Source of the DNA: Balneolales bacterium
GTDB taxonomy: Bacteria > Bacteroidota > Rhodothermia > Balneolales > Natronogracilivirgulaceae
Length of the DNA: 5,020 nucleotides
Assembly (NCBI GenBank): GCA_007127665.1
Contig: SKYY01000083.1
Span: forward strand, 1 to 5,020
Direction of reading: 5' to 3'
Within the stretch, counting starts at the first letter, position 1; every line of letters starts with the position of its first letter. Below the pieces are notes generated by a model, which saw nothing but the letters and a program-made list of their open reading frames with translations, was not told the origin of the DNA and did no database searches. Position numbers and translations under genes: made by a program. Positions 1 through 5,020 of the stretch are shown here, in pieces.

Positions 1-1607
1 AGTGCATCCGGATTGTAACGCTGGTAAAACTCGAGAAACTTCAGGAGGTAGATAATTTGATGATCCCCCCAATATCCAATATAGGACCAGGGATTGTCCG
101 GCTCTATGGTTTCCCAGTCAAAGCCACTTTTTGTAATGCGGTATGGGTTGTACCCGTCAAAGGTGGAATTGTTCAGGAACTTGAAAATCATCCCTTCAAT
201 GAAACCGGGATAGGCATAAGCCAGCGCTTCCCAATTTTGGAAAATATCACGCCAGTTTCCTTCATAGTCCAAAATCTTTGAACCGTCCTTCTCACTATGA
301 GTATTGATGGAAAACTGGTTCCATGGCCGGCTTGGGTCCCCATGCCTGCGGCTGAACTTTAGAGGCAGGTATTCATAACAAAGCCTGAAGAGATCCGGAT
401 CATCAACTTTTTCGATTTTCTGATATAAATCTGTATTGCTGAAGCTTTCCTTCAGATCTGCAATCACATCCCTGTTTCGCTCATAAACTGTTCGCGATGC
501 ATTCCGGAGGTATTCTGTAAACTCATGCTTTTCGATTCGGTAATTATGATCAAAGGTGCCTCCTCGCATAATATTGAACAGCACATTTGAAAAATGCCTG
601 GCATCCTTCAGGTGATCACGTGACTTTCGCAGTCCATCAGCTCCGGCTACGAGTGCGTGCAGCTTTTTGGTACCTTTTTGGATGTCCTCGTCGACCATCT
701 TCTCAATGTCCGGATTTGTCAGGATCTGGTGATTCAACTCGGCAATAGCAGCATGGTTTTGATTGACGTTCGCAACCAAAGTCCATTTCCTGTCAGAACC
801 AGCAGGCATACTGACAGATTTTTTTACGAAATACGCCCCTTTTTCACCTTTTACATCCGTTTCTTGCAAAATGGACCTTCCCTCACGGAATTCATTGAGT
901 TGCAGAGAGGATAATAGGCACTGTGGATTTTCCAATCCCGTTGACCATGCAACATTCGCTTTCAGGGCTTCACTTGGCTCCGCTTTATCAACTATAATGG
1001 CGCTCAAGGCATAAATGGCCATGCCGGAATCAGCAATCAGTTCACTCCGTTTGTAAGCATCCACGAGGTTGCTTGATTTCACTTGCACATCGGGATCAAC
1101 CCCAAATGGAAGGATATTCTGGATGCCGTCTATGATCGTCAGTTCATAATCCTGGCCTGATTGATTCAGGATTTCTGCTTTTCTGACAAATCCGAAGAGA
1201 TTACTTGAATTCCACTGGTACCGGAAAATAAGGCCATAGTGATGGTTTATCTCTTCAAAAAGTATCTTGTTCCCATGAAAATTCTTGTACAGGTTGCGGG
1301 TCTTTTTATGTTTTACGGGGCAGCGCTCCGAGAAAGGCTCCCACAGCTCTGATGTCCCCCCGTTTTGTACTTTAATAATTGTTTTACTTCCGGTGGTTTC
1401 AAAAGACTCCGTAATTGTGTCATCAGTATAATACGGAAACAGGGCAAATTCGCTGTTTTTTCTTCCTGCCGTGAGACCACCGTTGCTTGAAATAAACATC
1501 CAGTGATTGGAATCACTTACAATGCTCATAAAAAATGGACGCATTGCATTGTAGTTTGATATCTTAAACCACTTCCCCCCTTCAAAATTTTCTGTTGTAA
1601 TTGACAA
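1..1607 (-). CDS. Large cytoplasmic protein resembling clan GH-Q glycoside phosphorylases, N-terminal 535 residues (3' end off window)
   Basis: The frame is open without a stop from 1631 to the window edge. It encodes 535 residues from a TTG at 1607, and the gene continues past base 1. There is no signal peptide, so a cytoplasmic location is likely. Residues about 1-290 look like a beta-sandwich (KWFKISNYNAMRPFFMSIV, SSNGGLTAGRKNSEFALFPYY). This is similar in layout to the N-terminal domain of GH94-type phosphorylases, where an NSRENxLTPW-like stretch occurs. Residues about 300-400 look helical, like a linker. From about 410 an (alpha/alpha) barrel seems to begin, with conserved-looking blocks RRHGDPSRPWNQFSI, EGNWRDIFQNWEAL (450-462), DGYNPYRI and GYWGDHQIIYLLKFLE (511-526). 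Asp454 is a candidate catalytic acid, but that is a guess. Beta-1,3-glucan phosphorylases (GH149, GH161) belong to this fold group and would suit the laminarinase context. I cannot assign the family, and a non-catalytic or hydrolytic relative is possible. The start is uncertain: no in-frame ATG occurs before codon 22 (1544). Confidence 0.6.
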   Translation of the reverse strand, partial: MSITTENFEGGKWFKISNYNAMRPFFMSIVSDSNHWMFISSNGGLTAGRKNSEFALFPYYTDDTITESFETTGSKTIIKVQNGGTSELWEPFSERCPVKHKKTRNLYKNFHGNKILFEEINHHYGLIFRYQWNSSNLFGFVRKAEILNQSGQDYELTIIDGIQNILPFGVDPDVQVKSSNLVDAYKRSELIADSGMAIYALSAIIVDKAEPSEALKANVAWSTGLENPQCLLSSLQLNEFREGRSILQETDVKGEKGAYFVKKSVSMPAGSDRKWTLVANVNQNHAAIAELNHQILTNPDIEKMVDEDIQKGTKKLHALVAGADGLRKSRDHLKDARHFSNVLFNIMRGGTFDHNYRIEKHEFTEYLRNASRTVYERNRDVIADLKESFSNTDLYQKIEKVDDPDLFRLCYEYLPLKFSRRHGDPSRPWNQFSINTHSEKDGSKILDYEGNWRDIFQNWEALAYAYPGFIEGMIFKFLNNSTFDGYNPYRITKSGFDWETIEPDNPWSYIGYWGDHQIIYLLKFLEFYQRYNPDA

Positions 1608-1611
1608 TGTT

Positions 1612-1632
1612 TTACAGATTTTGAGAATTCAT
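1612..1632 (-). other. Six-codon ATG mini-ORF just before the phosphorylase-like gene
   Basis: An ATG at 1632 opens a reading frame of six codons (MNSQNL) closed by TAA at 1614-1612, four bases before the proposed TTG start at 1607. It is in a different frame from the large gene. It may be a leader peptide that couples translation, the true start of the large gene now separated by a one-base indel in the A4 run at its fourth and fifth codons, or chance. The sequence alone cannot decide between these. Confidence 0.25.
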
Positions 1633-1645
1633 TTAGACACTAAAT
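1631..1645. repeat. Short inverted repeat in the GH16/phosphorylase-like intercistronic gap
   Basis: ATTTAG and CTAAAT are perfect 6-base arms around a 3-base spacer, and a G-U and an A-U pair could extend the RNA stem slightly. It sits in the 69-base gap (1608-1676), overlaps an out-of-frame ATG at 1632, and lies 24 bases before the proposed TTG start. It is A/T-rich and lacks a T-run, so it is too weak for a terminator. It could be a small RNA hairpin, an operator or chance. The rest of the gap shows no clear promoter. Confidence 0.3.
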
Positions 1646-1676
1646 AATTGATGGAAGGTTCAGCCAAGCGAGCATT

Positions 1677-2516
1677 CTACTCAGCATAAACTCTTACATA
1701 GTCCACTAACATCGTCTGAGGAAACGGGGTCAATTGATTAGGTGATCCTACAAATGTTCCACCGACCGCTACGTTCAGGATGATGTAAAACGTATTGTGA
1801 TTAAAAACCCACTCATTGTTTCCTGTATCATCCGGGGTGAATGTGGCGTATTTGACATCATCCACAAAGAAATCAATGAAATCAGGTCCCCATTCAATCG
1901 CAAAAACGTGGAATTTGGTATCAAATCTGGTGCCGGAAAGCCGGAAACTTCTTGTAATTGCATTACCTGCCGAATAACCGGGACCGTGAAGGCTTCCGTG
2001 TATGACGGTTGGCTCCTGACCACGATACTCCATGATGTCAATTTCACCAATCTGAGGCCAAATAACCGATCCGTTGGAGTCATCACCCAGCAGCCAGAAT
2101 GCCGGCCAGATACCTTGACCGAACGGCAGCTTTATACTGGCTTCAAAACGACCAAAGGTGGTTTCGAAGAGACCTCTGGTCAGGATCTTGGCGGATGTGA
2201 ATTCAGAACCTTCATAGGATTCCCGGCGTGCCGTGATATGAAGCATGCCGTTTTCAACCCTGATATTTTCAGGCCTGTCGGTGTAATACTGAAGCTCCTG
2301 GTTCCCCCAGCCGGGTTGACCGAAAATTTCAACACCTGTGCCAATATCATGTATCCATCGCTCAGGATTGACACTTCCATCCACATCAAACTCATCCTGC
2401 CAGACCAGTCTTGGGAATCGTTCTTCAACGTCATTTTGATCGCTACATCCCCAAAAAAGGGATGTAGCGATACAAACGATGGCAGAAAACAATAGAGAGG
2501 AATATTTCAATTTCAT
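1677..2516 (-). CDS. GH16 family endo-beta-1,3-glucanase (laminarinase-type), lipoprotein
   Basis: This is a single-domain glycoside hydrolase family 16 enzyme of 279 residues, predicted to cut internal beta-1,3 (or mixed 1,3/1,4) glucan bonds with retention of configuration. The catalytic motif GEIDIMEYRG is intact. Glu158 should be the nucleophile, Asp160 the helper and Glu163 the acid/base, in the ExDxxE spacing of the laminarinase branch. Other family blocks are GWGNQELQYYT, GRFEASIKLPFGQGIWPAFW, SLHGPGYSAG, FHVFAIEWGPDFIDFFVDD, FYIILNVAVGGTF and the final VDYVRVY. The N-terminus is a lipoprotein signal with Cys24 in LFWGC. This is an atypical lipobox, with Phe and Trp where Leu/Val and Ala/Ser are usual. 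The following SDQND is acidic, which suits surface export in Bacteroidota. I chose the ATG at 2516, which directly begins the signal peptide MKLKYSS and leaves a 22-base gap. An in-frame ATG at 2555 would add 13 unlikely residues and overlap the upstream gene by 17 bases. The family call is firm, while laminarin as substrate is inferred. Confidence 0.95.
   Translation of the reverse strand: MKLKYSSLLFSAIVCIATSLFWGCSDQNDVEERFPRLVWQDEFDVDGSVNPERWIHDIGTGVEIFGQPGWGNQELQYYTDRPENIRVENGMLHITARRESYEGSEFTSAKILTRGLFETTFGRFEASIKLPFGQGIWPAFWLLGDDSNGSVIWPQIGEIDIMEYRGQEPTVIHGSLHGPGYSAGNAITRSFRLSGTRFDTKFHVFAIEWGPDFIDFFVDDVKYATFTPDDTGNNEWVFNHNTFYIILNVAVGGTFVGSPNQLTPFPQTMLVDYVRVYAE
2439..2471. repeat. Perfect 13-bp inverted repeat over the GH16 lipobox codons
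   Basis: The left arm ATCGCTACATCCC (2439-2451) and the right arm GGGATGTAGCGAT (2459-2471) are perfect reverse complements around a 7-base spacer, CAAAAAA. In the GH16 messenger this gives a strong hairpin with a U-rich loop, starting 45 bases after the start codon. The 5' arm encodes Ile-Ala-Thr-Ser and the first base of Leu. The loop falls in Leu-Phe-Trp, and the 3' arm encodes Gly-Cys-Ser-Asp including the acylated cysteine. Neither strand has a T-run after the stem, so it is not a standard terminator. Confidence 0.9.
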
Positions 2517-2538
2517 CGGAGATGTCCGGTTAATGGAA

Positions 2539-3966
2539 TCAATTCGCATCTGCATTGAACAGGTAGATATTGTCTACCCAGATCGTTGCTCCTTGCAAAG
2601 CCGGGCCTTCGTCAGAATCAAAAATAATCTGCCCGAGGTTGGTCCTGTTTGCCATGCCTCTGATGTCGACCAACACCCTGACCCACTCGCCTGAGACCAG
2701 GCCGGTATTGCTTCGAACTGTTGCAGAAGCAGAGCTTTCGTTTCCACCAACATCGTTGACAATTCTTGCCCTGAAAGCTGATCCCGACGGAACTTCATCC
2801 GGCAGGAAGATATGCAGGGAGAGGTGCGTCATACCACTCGCATCAATGGTTGATACATTCTGCCGGAACTCGATTCCCACAAAGTTGAAGTTCTCGTAAC
2901 CCAGGATGCGATCGCCATCGATCTCAAAATCATTGGAGGTAGTGGTCTGCCAGGGCTCGTAAAACCCATTGTAGAAGTCCACCGGCACGTCTTCATAAAC
3001 ATCACTGAAGATGGAGATCACGTTTGCAGGATCCTCGGTGGGAGTCGGCGCAAAAATGAACTCACCCACTGATTCCAGCGTAAGAGAGCCAATGGCAGGT
3101 TGTCCGGCGACAGATGCCGTGATTTCAGCATCACCGGTTCCGAGAACTGTCACCCGGCCGGTTTCATCTACCGTAGCAACTGAGGGGTTCGAGGAGTTGA
3201 ATGAAAAATATGACGGAGCAGCTACAATCGTCACATCCTGTCCATCGGCCTGATTAATGGTATAGTTCAGGCCGGTAACCTGAGTTCCTGACCCGATAAA
3301 GCTGGTCTGGGTAATATCCTGACCGTTAAATATCGAAGGACGAGGCTGTGCCAGGGTAGCCAGGTTTTCATACTTCAGCTCGTCAATCCAGAATGTATAT
3401 CCCTCACCATCTTCGGGCCCCGCGGCATACCAGAACAGTCCACGGCTTTCGCTGAGAAATGAGGCATCCGGAATTGGAATGATGTACTTCCTCCAGTTGG
3501 TGGTGAGTCTCAGATTCCTTCTGGATACTTCGAATCTGTTGCCCAGGAAATCCTGGCCAAAGCCAATGTCACCGAGAGTCCCGCCTCTTGTTGCTTTGGC
3601 ATAGAACGTTAGTGCATTGTATGAAGTAAGGTTTCTTCCTCCGAAATCATCCCTGAAAATCGCACCGGCGAATGCTCCGGCGGGATCTCCCACGTTAGGC
3701 ACATCAAACCGCATGGAAGCGCCTCTGTTTCCGTAAAAGACATCCGAATCTACCGAGAAGGCATCCACTACGGAACCTTCATAGGGATAGTATTCAAGCC
3801 CGGGGCTAAAACTGTTAATGAAGACTTCAGGGTTGGAAGTGAGATCCGGTTCTGACAATCCATCAACAGAGCGTTCGCAGGCTGCGACGCTGAGCAGCAA
3901 CAACAAACTTGCCGCCAGTACGGGTTTCATATTGTTTATGACTGATTTAATCATGCTGATTGCCAT
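2539..3966 (-). CDS. Surface glycan-binding lipoprotein: CBM-like, Big_2 Ig-like, CBM-like domains
   Basis: This 475-residue protein probably binds polysaccharide at the cell surface for the GH16 enzyme encoded next. Its N-terminus is a lipoprotein signal with a hydrophobic run ending LLLLLSVAAC, which places the acylated cysteine at residue 30. Residues about 46-201 form a beta-sandwich resembling galactose-binding-like CBMs (ALTFYAKAT, NWRKYIIPI, final strand FWIDELKYE). Residues about 208-300 hold a bacterial Ig-like Big_2 domain with the typical SNPSVATVDETGRVTVLGTG core. Residues about 315-471 form a second CBM-like sandwich (DRILGYENFNFVGIEF, final strand IWVDNIYLF), a type often found beside GH16 enzymes in Bacteroidota. 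I see no catalytic motif. The ATG at 3966 lies 10 bases after the upstream stop in A/T-rich sequence. Methionines 5 (3954) and 13 (3930) would also leave a good signal peptide, so the exact start is uncertain. Ligand specificity is inferred only from the neighbouring laminarinase. Confidence 0.8.
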   Translation of the reverse strand: MAISMIKSVINNMKPVLAASLLLLLSVAACERSVDGLSEPDLTSNPEVFINSFSPGLEYYPYEGSVVDAFSVDSDVFYGNRGASMRFDVPNVGDPAGAFAGAIFRDDFGGRNLTSYNALTFYAKATRGGTLGDIGFGQDFLGNRFEVSRRNLRLTTNWRKYIIPIPDASFLSESRGLFWYAAGPEDGEGYTFWIDELKYENLATLAQPRPSIFNGQDITQTSFIGSGTQVTGLNYTINQADGQDVTIVAAPSYFSFNSSNPSVATVDETGRVTVLGTGDAEITASVAGQPAIGSLTLESVGEFIFAPTPTEDPANVISIFSDVYEDVPVDFYNGFYEPWQTTTSNDFEIDGDRILGYENFNFVGIEFRQNVSTIDASGMTHLSLHIFLPDEVPSGSAFRARIVNDVGGNESSASATVRSNTGLVSGEWVRVLVDIRGMANRTNLGQIIFDSDEGPALQGATIWVDNIYLFNADAN

Positions 3967-3976
3967 TATTTAAGCT

Positions 3977-5020
3977 TTATAAGTTAATCTGAATATATGT
4001 CCTGAATTCCCATTCATTGCCCTTGCCAAAACCGGGAGCAGTGGGATCGGGAACAGTCTGGCCACTGGCGTCCGTTGTAAATGCAGGAGCATAGCGGGGC
4101 GAGAACTCATCCAGAGTGCGATATGTGCCTCTCACACCAATGCGTGTTCGTGGCATGTTGAACCAATCCTGATTAATCAGTGCCAATGACACATCTGCCA
4201 TAAGCTGCAACGGGAAGGTCAGGTTGAAGTCACGGTGATAGTCGTACGGCCCCCAGTCGTTAACACGCGCAAATGAATTTAGCATGATGTTCCGGTATAT
4301 AACGCGGACATCACCGCCATAACGACTTATGGTGCGGGGATCACTGCCATTGGCCTGGGCATCACCACCATACATACGGGCGATAATGCCGAGATCAGGG
4401 CTCAAGCGTGATACAATCCTGGCGTGAACTTCCCAGAGGTCTTTAGCCGGGGGTGCACCGGGAAACGCAAACGTTGTCCGGCCGTCAGGAAGGATACCGA
4501 TGGCTGCATCCTGAGTGGTGGGCAGGTGACGGTAAACAAAGCCGACACTTGCTGCGAACGGTGAATCTTCCCGGTAGTCATTGTTCCAATCGAACATGTA
4601 GGTGGCCGGAGTCGGGTCGAAGGTAATGAGAATCTCCCCGGCAACCATCTCGCGGTTTGCACGCACAACAAACGGATCATCGAGTATGTTTCTCGGACGT
4701 GCCGCTCCGCCTGCATCGGCTGGTATGGGGCCTTCAATCGGCTGCTGCCACATGAAGTTTGGTGCGATCTGGAAACTGCCCAGCTGATAGGCAATACCGG
4801 TAAGTACATTGTACTGGTTGCTGCTGCCGGTGTCTTTGAGCCGCCATCCGGTAAACGTCATGGTCTGATCATAACCACCTTGCGCTACAAGGCCCATTAT
4901 GGCCGATTGCGCATACCAGTTGAAGTTACCACGCTGGAATGTGAGTTTGATTTTTCCACCCCAGTTATCCTCAGGCTTGATTTCATCTACAAACACGTTG
5001 TTGGACCCGTCGCTGTTTTC
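3977..5020 (-). CDS. Probable outer-membrane beta-barrel protein, C-terminal 347 residues (5' end off window)
   Basis: The frame is open from the window edge to a TAA at 3979-3977, and the eight codons before a GTG at 4996 stay open. That GTG is therefore an internal valine and the true start lies outside the window. The visible protein is a series of short amphipathic stretches with alternating polar and hydrophobic or aromatic residues (KIKLTFQRGNFNWYAQ, GIAYQLGSFQIAPNFMW, DVRVIYRNIMLNSFARV). Polar Gly/Asp/Pro-rich loops separate them, and the protein ends in the strand EWEFRTYIQINL. This pattern is typical of an outer-membrane barrel. The first visible residues (NVFVDEIKPE) resemble the last strand of a carbohydrate-binding beta-sandwich, so an N-terminal binding domain fused to the barrel is possible. 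I see none of the usual SusC C-terminal signature. The gene ends 10 bases before the binding lipoprotein gene, so a role in oligosaccharide uptake or surface binding is inferred from context. The exact family is not recognised. Confidence 0.6.
   Translation of the reverse strand, partial: ENSDGSNNVFVDEIKPEDNWGGKIKLTFQRGNFNWYAQSAIMGLVAQGGYDQTMTFTGWRLKDTGSSNQYNVLTGIAYQLGSFQIAPNFMWQQPIEGPIPADAGGAARPRNILDDPFVVRANREMVAGEILITFDPTPATYMFDWNNDYREDSPFAASVGFVYRHLPTTQDAAIGILPDGRTTFAFPGAPPAKDLWEVHARIVSRLSPDLGIIARMYGGDAQANGSDPRTISRYGGDVRVIYRNIMLNSFARVNDWGPYDYHRDFNLTFPLQLMADVSLALINQDWFNMPRTRIGVRGTYRTLDEFSPRYAPAFTTDASGQTVPDPTAPGFGKGNEWEFRTYIQINL

Noticed and set aside
57..1014. Short plus-strand open frames across the first kilobase
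   Set aside because: They are antisense to a continuous 535-codon minus-strand frame with coherent protein-like composition, and none shows a domain or a credible start.
1151..1172. Inverted repeat AATCCTG...CAGGATT around position 1160
   Set aside because: It has short 5-7 bp arms with a long spacer inside coding sequence and is expected by chance in a window of this size.
1313..1516. Minus-strand 67-codon frame inside the phosphorylase-like gene
   Set aside because: It is an alternative frame of the larger open gene, low in complexity of motif and without any family resemblance.
1575..1580. Run of six C (G6 on the coding strand) near the start of the phosphorylase-like gene as a phase-variable tract
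   Set aside because: Six bases is short for slipped-strand switching, and the frame is intact through it, encoding Glu-Gly-Gly-Lys.
1640..1670. Bacteroidota-type promoter (TTG, about 18 bases, TATTTAG) upstream of the phosphorylase-like gene
   Set aside because: The -7-like element matches the TAnnTTTG consensus poorly and the spacing is only approximate, so it is not distinguishable from chance in A/T-rich sequence.
2439..2471. The lipobox hairpin as a Rho-independent terminator
   Set aside because: The T-run is in the loop, not after the stem, on either strand, and the hairpin lies near the start of an intact gene.
1797..2495. Open frame of 232 codons on the plus strand
   Set aside because: It lies wholly antisense to the GH16 gene, whose catalytic and structural motifs are intact. 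The plus-strand product has no recognisable domain and an unlikely, cysteine-rich composition.

Overview
The window is part of a polysaccharide-utilisation gene cluster, probably from a marine or halophilic member of the Bacteroidota/Balneolota/Rhodothermota group. This placement is inferred from several signs. The base composition is moderate and looks slightly below 50% GC. Two consecutive genes encode lipoproteins with Bacteroidota-type N-termini. Recognisable Shine-Dalgarno sequences are absent and A/T-rich sequence precedes most starts. The content is an outer-membrane barrel, a glycan-binding lipoprotein and a GH16 laminarinase. No marker gene fixes the taxon.

All supportable genes lie on the minus strand and read from base 5020 down to base 1. 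In transcription order they are: (1) 5020-3977, the C-terminal part of a probable outer-membrane beta-barrel protein whose start is off the window; (2) 3966-2539, a surface lipoprotein with two carbohydrate-binding-like beta-sandwich domains around a bacterial Ig-like (Big_2) domain; (3) 2516-1677, a GH16 endo-beta-1,3-glucanase (laminarinase-type) lipoprotein; (4) 1607-1, the N-terminal 535 residues of a large cytoplasmic protein resembling clan GH-Q glycoside phosphorylases, whose end is off the window. The gaps are 10, 22 and 69 bases, so the four genes are probably one operon.

The inferred pathway is as follows. The Ig/CBM lipoprotein holds a beta-glucan (laminarin-like) at the cell surface, and the GH16 lipoprotein cuts it. 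The barrel protein may pass oligosaccharides through the outer membrane, and the signal-less last protein may break them down inside the cell, perhaps by phosphorolysis. Only the GH16 assignment rests on clear catalytic motifs.

Three details stand out. A perfect 13-bp inverted repeat lies exactly over the lipobox codons of the GH16 gene. The phosphorylase-like gene has no in-frame ATG at its conserved N-terminus, and a nearby ATG is in another frame. The barrel protein stands directly upstream of the binding lipoprotein, where a SusC/SusD pair is usual. I saw no tRNA, rRNA, CRISPR array, insertion sequence, defence system or other clearly novel system. The longest non-coding gap is 69 bases.
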